In this document: positions 11,276-21,975 of the stretch, piece after piece
Layout of the letters: each line of letters opens with the position of its first letter
Numbering within the stretch: the first letter of the stretch is position 1
Assembly (NCBI RefSeq): GCF_001625215.2
Contig: NC_030385.2
Location: 6,131,135-6,195,134, forward strand
Source: Daucus carota subsp. sativus
Lineage: Eukaryota > Streptophyta > Magnoliopsida > Apiales > Apiaceae
Reading direction: 5' to 3'
Length of the DNA stretch: 64,000 bases
Translations under genes and position numbers: made by a program
Notes under the pieces: model-generated
Told to the model about the DNA's origin: nothing
The model's input: only the letters and a program-made list of their open reading frames with translations
The model's database searches: none

Positions 11276-13274
11276 AAAAACGCCAATAGAAGTAAAAACT
11301 TAAATGAAAGTTAAAAACGAACACATCCTAGAAGCTAACATGTTCAATTGATGATAGATATTGTTAGTCACATACAAGTTTGTTACGCTGTAGTGTTGAT
11401 GTGTGCATATAGTACCCTAGCAAGATCAACATGACAACATATGCACATGTACAAGGAAAGGAAAATATCAAGGCGGTGATGCTGCTCCTACTCAATCTCC
11501 AGTTCTATTTCCTCTAACTATACAGTTTCATCCTTTGATGCCAAGGAAATAAGAATAGAACTGAAAGGGTCATACACAGTAACAACTTTAAGTGTTATAT
11601 TAACCAAAAGAAAAGTTTCTGCACGAAATTATATATTTAAAAAACTAATGAGAACTTTTGAATATAAATGTTATTCAAATTTTATCTCGTGTTTTAAGTA
11701 CCACTTAACCATACTGCAATTATTAATAAAACAGCATAATCTAAAATTGAGAATTATTTGAACCATGCGAACTAGTTAGATGCAAGGGGCACAGGGTTCA
11801 TAGTACCTGCACACTTACACTTGCATTAAGGAGAATGAAATTGGATGTATGACCACATCAAATCACTATTACATTATTAGATCTATAATATGAACATGTT
11901 TTGAAAGAGCAGAATATAGATATTTGAAGAAAGAATACCCTTAAGAACATTAAATTGAAGAATTTTAAAATTTACTTTTAAAAAGAGTACAGAATATAAA
12001 ATACTATCAGAATGTATATCTAATATACTTTAACTTATACTTTTCAGTTCTTTCAAATTATAAAAGAACAATTTTTTTTATTTTTAGTCATTTAGTCAAT
12101 TCGACTACATGACTATTATTGACGAAGCTGATATCAGAAATGCCATATCTAACAAATGCAAGCAAGAATTTAACTGCACACAAAAAAGTACGCATCAAAA
12201 CTTTTACTTGTCACCGAGTAGCAAGGAACTCTACATAACTTATTATCTAAACGGCTTATACACCCTTAAGTTGAAATGAGCTTATACCCCGTATAAGCTA
12301 TTTTGTGTTAACTGCTTATAAGAAACTCTAAAATTAAAGGGCTTGCAAAATCATATATACAAAATACTCCTTCCATCCCATCTTAGTAGTCTCTTCTGAA
12401 AAATAAGGCATAAAGAAAAGTTAGTTGAATTGTATATTTCAAGTATTACCCCTATTTTTTGAATTAGTTTCACCTACAAGTGTAATAAATTAGCACTGGA
12501 AATGATAAAAATAAGAGGGTAAATTTGAAAATTTGTACATAAATTTGAATGTAGAGATAGACAACTATCATGGGATAAAAAAATTCCTTCAAAAGCAACT
12601 ACTATTTTAGGATGAAGGGAGTATACCATTTGATCATGTGTTGAAGAAATTCTGAATTCAATTCGATAATAGTACAATGTATGACGTATCAAACTGATTA
12701 TAAATATCTAAAAGCGAAGGAGACAGAATTTTTCTGAAAAGAATTCCATTTTAATGTTTCTCTTTTGATCTTCCCTGGCCATTTATATAAATTTTACAAC
12801 CCTATTCAGCATTTAACATCACACAAACAAAGTGAACACTTAAATTTGTTTTTACATCTAACTTATAGATGTAGTCGGTGATCACTTGGCCCTGTCCATA
12901 TGGTATCATCACTTAATATTTATAATGAAATAAATAGCTAAATCTTCCTGTACCGAATTATACTTGATATATAACAACCCTGATAAATTGGTCGCTATCC
13001 TACTGTCATGTTCACTTGGATAGAATGAAATTTGCCCTCTTGTTTGTGGAATATTTATAATTTTAGGTCCGTCCTTCATTACTTTTAAATCAATTTAAAA
13101 CTATAATCCCCCCTCCCCTCCACCTTTGGTTTAGTTCATAAATTTAAGAAGCTCGCGTATCTTACCAAAGCTGAACCTAGAACAATTTCATTATGTATAA
13201 AAGTATTTCTCATAGAAATACTAATAATAACATAAATACACCATATCCAAGAGCATAAAATAAACTGAAGAGAG

Positions 13275-13319
<45 letters not shown>

Positions 13320-13681
13320 CGTTTTCTTCATAAGAGCCTTTTCAGCATAACGTTTCTTGGCGAACATCTTACCCTTAATACCCAAAGCCTGCCAATTGAA
13401 AAGCAATGAATACACATATACACATACAAACACATATACATAGAGAGAGCGCTAAGGCGAGAAAGAAAACAAACATTTTGAGCGGTTTTGGAGCGCTTGT
13501 GAACTTCACGAGCCTCCTTCTTGCGCTTGCGGTCGAAGTGATCAAGACGATACCCACTACGCTTCCTGTGAAGCTCAATATAATCTCCTTGAGGCTACAA
13601 TTCATCAGTTCACCACTCATTATACATCAAATTTTCAGCAAATATATACATACAACAGATGCTATACAATCCACATACCAT
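9447..13681 (-). CDS. NSA2: Ribosome biogenesis protein NSA2 homologue
   Basis: Complement of join 9447-9514, 9622-9673, 9766-10001, 10169-10226, 10818-10886, 10996-11104, 13321-13388, 13475-13594, 13679-13681: 783 nt, 260 aa, the usual NSA2 length. The protein begins [13 protein letters not shown], has a very basic lysine/arginine-rich N-terminal half, and ends with an eS8-like beta domain ([46 protein letters not shown]). In yeast and animals NSA2 is a nucle(ol)ar factor of pre-60S particles needed for 27SB rRNA processing; the same role is inferred here. The first coding exon holds only the ATG, followed at once by an intron. Intron 3 (gene order; 11105-13320) is long and carries a Stowaway MITE and a C22A15 tract. 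A (CT)n microsatellite starts a few bases after the 5' splice site at 13320. All junctions are GT-AG and keep the frame. Confidence 0.96.
11244..11280. repeat. Oligo(C)22-oligo(A)15 junction
   Basis: An uninterrupted run of 22 C is followed directly by 15 A, inside the long NSA2 intron. The same composition (C20A21 on the minus strand) occurs at 55771-55811 in the TKI1-like gene. Confidence 0.95.
12367..12621. mobile_element. Degenerate Stowaway MITE inside NSA2 intron
   Basis: The left end CTCCTTCCATCCCAT pairs with GATGAAGGGAG at the right, with TA on both sides. It is diverged from the copies at 6471, 35995 and 63025, so older. Confidence 0.75.
13268..13317. repeat. (GA)n microsatellite at an NSA2 splice donor
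   Basis: About 25 GA repeats. Read on the gene strand this is a (CT)n tract that begins right after the GTAATC donor of the exon 13321-13388. Confidence 0.95.
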
Positions 13682-13820
13682 GGCTGTAAGTATAGATGAC
13701 GGAGGGATAAATCAAACCCTAGTAGCAGCGGCAGCTCGGTTGGCTTTTATTATTCGGATAAGGGCCTTGTGTTTTCAGTTACGGGCCTGTTTATTTCTGC
13801 CCTTGTATTGGGCCTTATGT
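13682..13820 (-). promoter_or_regulatory. NSA2 leader and promoter with telo-box and site II motifs
   Basis: Upstream of the NSA2 ATG lie AAACCCTA at 13714-13721 (telo-box) and three GGGCC-type site II motifs, AGGGCCT (13761), CGGGCCT (13782) and TGGGCCT (13809-13815). The pairing of telo-box and site II (TGGGCC/T) elements is well known for plant ribosomal-protein and ribosome-biogenesis genes and fits the gene's role. Confidence 0.7.
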
Positions 13821-13921
13821 ATCACGTTCCTTCATTTATTCAGTCATCTATTTCGATCTTTTTTTCAATTTTGTGAGATTTTATGAAAAAATGACCCATA
13901 ATATCGTAATTTAAAATTAAA

Positions 13922-15690
13922 TTAGTGAATAAAACCGCGCTTCGCGGTGGCGTTATAAACTTTGATACGAATTAATATTATAATTTATAATTTATAATAG
14001 CATAAAAATTATCTTGAGTCACTTCCTGTTAAACATATCAGTAATAAAAATATATTATAATTAGTATAAAAATTTGTTTAAGTGGTCATCCTGTAAACCA
14101 CAATACTAATAATAAAATTAGTTCGAACCCCCTCCCGTCAAAGACAATATCAATCCATAATTATTATTTTTATGATAAAATCAAATATTGTAATTCAAAT
14201 CAAAATTTGTTTGAGCCGCTCTCCTGTCAAACACAAAACTAATAGCAAAACATTATATTTAGATATTATATGGTGTATGTTTTAAGGGAGGGTTCAGCTC
14301 AGTCATTACCAGATGCATTAGCGCCAATCAAAAATGTTTGGGTAAGTCCCATGTGAAGAAGGTCATGGGCTAAGGTATTATATTCTTATTATAGCACACA
14401 CTATTTTATTTGTTGTGCACTAAGCCGGGGGTCTTCACGGAAACAGCCTCTCTACTTTAAGGGTAGGGGCAAGGCTGCGTACATCTTACCCTCCTCAGAC
14501 CCTGCTCTAAGCGGGATATACTGAGTATGTTTGGTTTGGTTTGGTTTTATATTTAGATATTAGTTTGAGTCGCCTTACTGTCAAACACAATACTAATAAA
14601 AATTATTCTAATTATGATAAAATTAAAGATTATAATTGGATAAAAATTATTTTGAACCGTGGTCCCGTTTTAACAAAAAAATATATTATAACATAGATAA
14701 AAAAATAATTTTAACCACTTTCCCGTCAAACATAATACTAATAGAAAATTTATTGTTATTTAGATAAAAATTAGTTTAGGCCGCCTCTCGTGCCCGTCAA
14801 ACACAATACTAATCAAGAATCATATACATTATCATAAAATCAATATATGATTCCTATTTTATATATCTTATTTTATTTATTAATTATTTTTATTTTATGA
14901 TTCCTATTTATTAGTTAATTATTATTAATTTTTTATGCTTGTAATTTTTTTGCTATTAGTCTTTACAATCCTTTATTTTGTATTCAAAATTTAAGAAAAT
15001 TATAAGACTAAATCAAAAATAAAAATTGTACGTATTACCTTACAAATAAAATAAGACTATAAGTTTTATAAATTTTGAAAATAAGAATGGTATTTTTTAA
15101 CCTGATTTTCAGGTTTTAATTTATTTTCAATATGAAATTTAATTAAGAAAATTATAAGACTAAATTCAATAATTTTAGACACGCCGAGTTAAAAAATTTT
15201 ATGATTCGAACATATCGTGTTTTCTAATTTATTATTTGTGTCTACTATTTAGACTCTTAGACACAGCTGTGATTACGGACCTAGTATTAGATTATTTTTC
15301 TATATATATTATCGAAAATAAAATTTTATAACATAAAATTCAACTACATCTTGTATATATCTCATCAAAAATAAGAATTGTACATATTACCTTACAAATC
15401 TTAAATATAAATTGTATTTTATCTATTATTGTTAGTTATAATCCTATTTCTTTTAGGATTACTAAATAAGAAAAGAATTGTATCATCTTTAGAATTCAAT
15501 AAGAAATACTAAATAAGAAAAGAATTGTATCATTTTTATAATTCAATAAGAAAAGAATTGTATTACTTTTAGAATTCTTGAACCTAATTTTTTGAATTAT
15601 AATTATATTTTTCTCTCCGAAATTTAAGAAAAATTACAAGACTGAATGAAACAATTCTAGAGACGCCTACATCCTCCTTTATTTATATAT
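13922..15690 (-). mobile_element. Helitron-like repeat block, with internal SINE
   Basis: The low-coordinate end read on the minus strand has the hairpin CCGCGAAGCGCGG, then a T-rich stretch and CTAA plus host T, a Helitron 3' end. The high end shares 'aattctagagacgcc' and 'catcctcct' with the related element at 49011-49610. Inside, 'cccgtcaaacacaatactaat'-like words recur about eight times between 14020 and 14820. No coding sequence was seen. The 5' boundary is approximate. Confidence 0.55.
14397..14530 (-). mobile_element. SINE-like element, copy 2
   Basis: Reverse complement of the block at 6763-6905, with words GGGTCTGAGGAGGGTAAGAT, GTACGCAGCC and GAAGACCCCCGGC on the minus strand. It lies inside the Helitron-like block and so inserted later, or was carried with it. 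Flanking similarity may extend to about 14285. Confidence 0.55.
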
Positions 15691-15714
15691 ATACACACAC
15701 ACATACGAGAGTAA

Positions 15715-16300
15715 AAGATAATGAAGGGATTGGGGCTTTCCACCGGAGAAAACCAGTGGAAACCCCTATATTTACTTGAAAAAAGACAAACCCTAATATA
15801 AGAAAGGAGGGTGGCGGCCGCTTATGTTAATCTTTTAATATGGTAAAACCATTTAACCATTTAACAAAAGAGTTTTACATAATTTTTCAGAAAACGAACA
15901 ATATGTGCATGACAGAGCTATTAAGAAAGACATAGTTTACAAGCAAATTCAAGGATGAAACCAGACTTAAGTAAAAGTTTCTACACAGATAAGACCATGA
16001 TCAAACTCTACAATGGATCATATTGGTATGACCGATAGCCCACACGTTTTAGCTACAGCACCCCTTCACCAGCATGATGCAACACCCTTCACTAGCACAT
16101 TTGGTCACTCGGATTTTGGTACATTTCACTATTGCAATTCTGTTAGGATGGGAACCTATGCCACGCAAGGTGAAGATGTTGAATATTTGACTTTAGACAC
16201 ATCAGTTTGTCAAGACAACACTTCCAACTATACCAACATCTGTGTTAGTGGCGGATCTCGATAGGCTTTAAATTTTGTTCTTAATTTTATATTCACATGA
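15715..16300. other. LINE-related fragment and unidentified 83-codon reading frame
   Basis: 15732-15760 contains 'ggggctttccaccggagaaa', the reverse complement of a stretch at about 57950-57970 in the LINE-type insertion, so this is probably a scrap of that family. A plus-strand frame at 16013-16264 (83 codons, ending VSGGSR) has unbiased composition but matches nothing recognised, so it is not called a gene. Confidence 0.35.
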
Positions 16301-16445
16301 TGCATATATTTAAATTGATCTTCATAAAAGTAAGTGTTGCACTAATTTTTTAAGTGAAAAAGGAGGATAATAACAACTTTTGTACTAGTTTTTCCGAGTG
16401 AAGAAAAAAATATTAGATTTTCAGAAAAAACATCAAACTACTAGT
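16301..16445. repeat. 145-bp direct repeat, copy 1
   Basis: Nearly identical (a few differences) to 17532-17676, same orientation, 1.2 kb away. Both copies end in ACTAGT. No inverted termini were seen. Confidence 0.85.
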
Positions 16446-17094
16446 TCTTCCGAAAAATTTGCATGAATCAATGTCAAACACAATGGTGAATCTTGCCAAG
16501 TAATAAAAAAATATAACAAATAATAACACTCGTTTGTTGCATCAGAACCACGCAAATGCAGAATGGTTTTGAATTTAAAATAACACATGCTTCTGTCAAA
16601 AATGGAAGTATCTGCATCCAACCACTTCTTAAACAATATCCGGGAAGCCACAGAGTTTTATAATAGCAAAATTTCATTATTTTTACCTTCTGTAAGCACT
16701 ACTCTGTCTATCAGAAAAGCACTACTCTGTCTATCAGAAACACAAAAGAAAGTTTACACTACTTGAAAATCTTGGAATATGGTACTATTTCCGTAATTTT
16801 GATTGCCAAGGGGGAAGAACTTCGGGAAAAACATAAATTTTCTTTCTAACAGTGCCACAGAAGAAAGGGTAATATGTCATTCAAATCACCTAGTCTATAG
16901 TCTTGGCAGAAGGCATCAGCCTCCCCCAAAATGAACAAAATTTTAGGCACCTTGATCATCTATGACCAATCTGTCGAATTTATCCACAAGCTATTCTTAG
17001 GCAATCTTACTTGAACATTGTTGCTTTTGGAAACAATTATGTCAACTTAATTTGATTTAAGAACTAAGATTTATTACTCTAACTTAACGTCGGG

Positions 17095-17180
17095 TAATAT
17101 CAAGCCCATATATTTCTGCAGCTCGGGAAGTTGCAACAGCTCTGGTATCTCTTTTTCCATCAGCGGCCACAACTTGTCCC
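17095..17180 (-). pseudogene. Arogenate/prephenate dehydratase exon fragment
   Basis: The minus strand reads VVAADGKRDTRAVATSRAAE and then IYGLDI, matching the conserved prephenate dehydratase segment (family form: NGLRDTGAIASARAAEIYGL). The usual T-G-A/T-A is TRAVAT here. The reading frame meets stops soon after, and no adjoining exons were found. It has the same strand and the correct relative order as the ACT-domain fragment at 4955-5479, but 11.6 kb and the NSA2 gene lie between. Confidence 0.55.
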
Positions 17181-17531
17181 AAAGTTAATACTTCATATAA
17201 AAAATTAAGACACATTCCATTATTAATTCATATACTTTAATTATTAATTAAGTATATGTGATCTGATTGTTATTAATTGATGATTATGTGTAGGAATAAT
17301 ATATTAGAATAATATAATAATATTAAAATTATTAAAATATTTGAATTATTAAATTTAGTATACTAGTTTTAAAAAAATATTTTGTTATTAATCCGATTAA
17401 AAAATATATATTAAGGCTAGCCGCATTTATGTGCGTGCGATTTTCATTTTTTCTAGTTCTATTGTTTATGAATTTTATACAAAGGATGAAAGATGTGGCA
17501 TTTTCAATTAGTTAAGTAACTTAAAGAGTGT

Positions 17532-17676
17532 TGCATATATTTAAATTGATCTTCATAAAAGTAAGTGTTGCACTAATTTTTTAAGTGAAAAAAGAGGATA
17601 ATAACAACTTTTGTACTAGTTTTTCCGAGTAAAGAAAAAAATATTAGATTTTCAGAAAAAACATCAAACTACTAGT
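17532..17676. repeat. 145-bp direct repeat, copy 2
   Basis: Partner of 16301-16445. It is followed by further short direct repeats ('gtattgaacattct', 'gtgaaacg..aa') at 17755-17915. Confidence 0.85.
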
Positions 17677-17919
17677 GATATAAATAATGTCGTGTAACGG
17701 TAAAAAAATTGTATAATCCTAATATTAAATTATTTTTTTTGTGTTATCATCTTTGTATTGAACATTCTGATCAAGGTGGAGATGACTTCTTTATGTTGTG
17801 AAACGCTAAAAAATTACATTATACGATTATTAAAATTTTGTTTTTGTATCATCATTTTGGTATTGAACATTCTAATTAAGGTGAAAATGACTTGTTTATA
17901 TTGTGAAACGGTAAAGAAT

Positions 17920-18970
17920 TACATAAAAAATGAATATTAAATTTTGATTTGTGTGTTATCATTTTGGTATTGAAAAAGTTACTAATATAAAAATGATTTT
18001 AACGTTGATTTTAATATAATCATTCAAAAAGTTAACATAAATCGATTAATCATCATTACAAATATTATATATGACCCCTTAGTTACGGAATTGGCCACAC
18101 ATCTAATATTGTGATCATAGTACGCAGAAAGTATCTACTCATAATCAGAATCTTGAGTCCTACCTCTTCATCCTATATCAAAAAATAAAACGTATCAATG
18201 AATATCATGAATTGTGACTTGAAATATCACAGAAATAATATTTAATTGCACAAGACTTATTAGTTACTACTTTAAGTCGGTGTAAAAGTCCTGTTTTTGT
18301 TCCACATCACCCTCTAATACTATAGTGTGAATCCAATCTCTGCACTTCATGAAGTGCATAAGCTTGGTATTAAGACGCTATTTTTTATAAGAACATTGAG
18401 TATTACATATATGAGCCACACAAGGCTTATCCAATTCTATTAAAATCAACCATGCTCTTACTCCGATCCTTTGTCGATGCGCGTTGCGGCGGTCTATTAA
18501 AATTATATTGATAATTTAAAATTAATATTTATAGAATGAAAAGGAAAATACCTGAGACTATATATGTGATTAATCCGAACACTAATCATGTGTTGCATAA
18601 ATAATATTTTCATGTATACAAAATGAACCATATAAAAATTAACAACAACAAACATGTTCGATGAAGAAAACAAATATTATAAAAAATAACCAACAAACAT
18701 GTATCAATAACAGTTAAATTATTGACTTTTTCATCCATCAATATCATATACAGACTACATTGTTCTCCACTGTTTCGATTTGTCGACTCCCACATTCGAC
18801 AAACGTTTACTCTTGTTAGCCAATCACCTTTATCGCCATTTAAAACATCTAGCTAGTGTAACTCATTATTGTACTTGATGGAGAAGATAAATAAGCTAAA
18901 AAAAATTGCGTGTGTTAAATTTTATGATGTCTAACTTGAATTTATAGGAGTTGATTTGAGAAAAAGACTA
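17920..18970. other. Intergenic, no gene recognised
   Basis: AT-rich DNA without recognisable coding or repeat-terminus structure. Confidence 0.35.
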
Positions 18971-18973
18971 GTT

Positions 18974-19500
18974 TATCAAAAGTTCTTTTGGTTTTTGATA
19001 TACACCTTTTCCAAAAATATGATGATAGGTTCAAATTCTGATTTGATTTTGATATTTTGAAAAAGGTAGTTTTGAAACTTTCTTCCAATATATCCGAAAC
19101 AAAAAAAGGTAATTTTTATTTTTGATATTTTTTTCATCCAAAAATTCCAGAAAATTAGAAAATATCAAAAATCCTTTTGGTTTTTGATATACACCTTTCC
19201 AAAAATACGATGATAGTTTCAAATTCTGATTTGATTTTGATATATTGAAAAAGGCAGTTTTGAAACTTTCTTCCAATATATTCGAAACTAAAAAAGGTAA
19301 ATTTTATTTTTGATATTTTTTCATCCAAAAATTCTAGAAAATTAGAAAAATAGAACAGAGCTCTCTGAGAGACGCCACCTAAACGCCCCATGCAAACTAA
19401 AAAATGTAAATTTTATTTTTGATATTTTTCCATCCAAAAATTCTAGAAAATTAGAAAAATAGAACAGAACCCTTTGAGAGGTGCCACCTAAACGCCCCAT
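18974..19500. repeat. Tandem repeats: 189-bp unit, then about 111-bp unit
   Basis: 'tatcaaaa..tcttttggtt' units begin at 18974 and 19163, giving two copies of a 189-bp unit with 'ttgatatacacctttccaaa' and 'catccaaaaattc' inside. The last part (from 19283) is duplicated again at 19394-19500, with a shared tail 'gccacctaaacgccccatgc'. Confidence 0.8.
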
Positions 19501-19705
19501 GCTTCTCCTTTATATAAGTATATAAGTATATTGATTAAAATGCCTCAAATAACATAACACCTAAAAATGACCCCTACTATGATAAATAGGTGGCAGGCGT
19601 GTAGCGTCTTGTGTAACAGCAGACTAGAACACAACATCATGTTTGCGTTGCATGTGTGTGTGTATATGTATATATATATATATATATATACACACACATA
19701 TATAG

Positions 19706-21113
19706 GCTCATGATCAAATGGAAACCACTCTTAAAATAAAAACTAGAAACCAGTTTCTCTACCACTATTTATAACTACGGGTATCACTAATTTATACCGC
19801 AGTAATCACTGTTTTTATACAGTATGTAAACAGCGATTTTTATTATCAAAATTGAGAAAATCTACTTATCTAAATTATTGATAATCGATTATAGATGATT
19901 AATTTCATCCGTAGGAAGGTTCTGTTAGGTATCAGCCCATTACAATGGTAGCATGGACTTTGGTGATCCAAAATATATAAGGATAATAATTGTATGTTTA
20001 GACAATTATTATAAGATATGTCTTGGTCACAAAGATAGAAGACCTAGTTGGAATTGGATTCTGATTTGAGTCGGAAATCAGAATTGGATTAGGACTATGT
20101 GTAGCTGTTTTAGAATTAGATTCTGATTTGTCTAGTTTGAGATGGTTATATATACATAGTCATATTGTGTTTGATAGGTGTGCTCAAGATGTAGACTTAG
20201 GTATCGCTTGCGGGCGGATGCTTGAGTGGTAGGCTTGAGTATCCAAGTTTGGTTGATTGTATTATTGATAAGGGATTTGATTAATAATACAAGTTGGGAC
20301 GTGGGTTTTCCCCGCCAAATATATTGTTTTGTGTGTGCTTTGCATTAGAGATTGAATCTCATATTTTTATCCCTACAGGTTCTTGGTGGTAGGAAGCCGC
20401 AAGAGAAGTTGTATGATGATGGTAAGTAGTCGTTAGTTTTGTAAGTTATGATGGAAAGTGTATGTGACTATTGGTGATGATAGACAATGGTGGCAAGTCA
20501 TGGAAACGTCTGGTAATGGTGGTAAGAGGTCCATTATTACGATTTGGGTGAAGATGATGGTCATATACGTTGCATATATGTGTATATATATTTATATCCG
20601 CGAGATATGCTATATATAAATTAGTGATATGTTATGCACAAATTAGTGATTTCTGTAGTTAAAAATAGTGATAAAAAACTGTCCAGAAAGTCATACTCCA
20701 ATAGAAACCAAATTAGTCTGAAAACTAAAAACCAGTTTCTGGACAATTTTTTATCACTATTTTTAACTACAGAAATCACTAATTTGTGCATAACATATCA
20801 CTAATTTATATATAGCATATCTCGCGGATATAAATATATATATATATACACATATATGCAACGTATATGACCATCATTCTCACCCAAATCATAATAATGG
20901 ACCTCTTACCACCATTAGCAGACGTTTCCATGACTTGCCACCATTTTCTATCATCACCAATAGTCACATACACTTTCCATCATAACTTACAAAACTAACG
21001 ACTACTTACCATCATCATACAATTTCTCTTGCGGTTTTCTACCGTCAAGAATCTTCCTACGGATGAAATTGATCATCTATAATCGATTATCAATAGTTTA
21101 GATAAGTAGACTA
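19706..21113. repeat. Large inverted repeat (two head-to-head copies of one element)
   Basis: The left arm (19861-19922 plus 20378-20690) pairs with the right arm (20736-21113) over about 375 bp with high identity. Matching words include 'aatcgattatagatgat', 'catccgtaggaag', 'ccgcaagagaa', 'atatccgcgagatatgc', 'aacgtctg' and 'caagtcatggaaacg'. The spacer is only about 45 bp. The termini contain 'gatcaaatggaaacc' (19713) and the same family recurs at 54437-54965. A transcript would fold into a long hairpin. Confidence 0.85.
19923..20377 (+). mobile_element. Solo LTR (copia-type) with 5-bp target duplication
   Basis: A 455-bp sequence begins TGTTAGGTATC and ends ATCCCTACA, flanked on both sides by GGTTC (19918-19922 and 20378-20382). 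It interrupts the left arm of the inverted repeat exactly, so it inserted after the repeat formed. It has no internal coding region. Confidence 0.9.
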
Positions 21114-21773
21114 TACTTCCTGAACCAAATGACCCCTCAAAACTATAAACAAATGATCTTATTAATTTTGATATTTTTTCTATATAATAAAAATAAAATA
21201 TAGGTAATATAATAATAAATATTGCTTTCAAAAAAAAAATATTAAAATTACATGAGCATAAATTAAGGAATATAATTGGGTATATTTAAAAAGCCATATA
21301 TAAATGTTAAAATAACATGCGCATAAAGGAATATAATTAAGTCCGTATTTTAAAAAGGCAATATGGTGATTTGTTTCCTGATTGGAGCATGCACGCTGTA
21401 AATACAAAACCATACGAACCAGAGTTTGGAAATTATATTCTAGAAAAAGAAGAAAATACAAACTTACCCGTTTGAAAAAACGATATAGACAAGAACAAAC
21501 AACAAAACTAAATTGAAGATTCTAACGTAGTGCTGCAATGTGAACAACCATGTAAAGACGAATTTCCTAATATTCAAAATTTATCGTTCAGATTTAACAA
21601 ATGAACCCTTAGAGTGACCGATGTTGCAAGTTGAAGCAGTGCTGATGATTTAAAAAAGTTGGTTAACAAATTTCAGTTGCAAAATATTGGTGCGAAGCCC
21701 AAATGTGATGAAGCATCTTAACGACGTCGTCGTCATCTTGTGAGCATGTTTGAGCATTGCTTCAACGCAACCC
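21114..21773. other. Intergenic, upstream of the beta-galactosidase gene
   Basis: AT-rich. 21240-21360 has a short internal direct repeat ('aaggaatataatt'). No gene was recognised. Confidence 0.4.
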
Positions 21774-21780
21774 ATATATA
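21774..21780 (+). promoter_or_regulatory. Probable TATA box of the beta-galactosidase gene
   Basis: 'catatatagc' lies about 200 bp before the chosen start codon, with 'acgacgtcgtcgtc' about 50 bp further upstream. A transcription start near 21805 would give a leader of about 170 nt. Confidence 0.45.
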
Positions 21781-21975
21781 GCAAATGATGACACAAGAGA
21801 CCAACTGTTTAAGGAGCGAGATTATTTCCCTGTTACGTTATTATCAAGATGGTACATCTGTACATTTACACGTATGTGAGTGGCTATATATATTAGTTAA
21901 GTCACATTGTTGTTGTATGTTCTGCTTTGGTTTGGTTTGTGTTGTTGGAAGTAAAGATATAGTTAGCTCTCGGAA

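Noticed and set aside
16013..16264. 83-codon frame MDHIGMTDSPH...
   Set aside because: Plausible composition but no recognised family, no splice partner and repeat-rich surroundings; not enough to call a gene.
16975..17030. Plus-strand stretch YPQAILRQSYLN, loosely like the HPQAL motif of prephenate dehydratases
   Set aside because: Wrong strand relative to the adjacent dehydratase exon and only a few matching residues; treated as chance.
18974..19500. Regularly spaced repeats considered as a CRISPR-like array
   Set aside because: Units are 111-189 bp, adjacent without unique spacers, and the DNA is a plant nuclear chromosome; ordinary tandem duplication.
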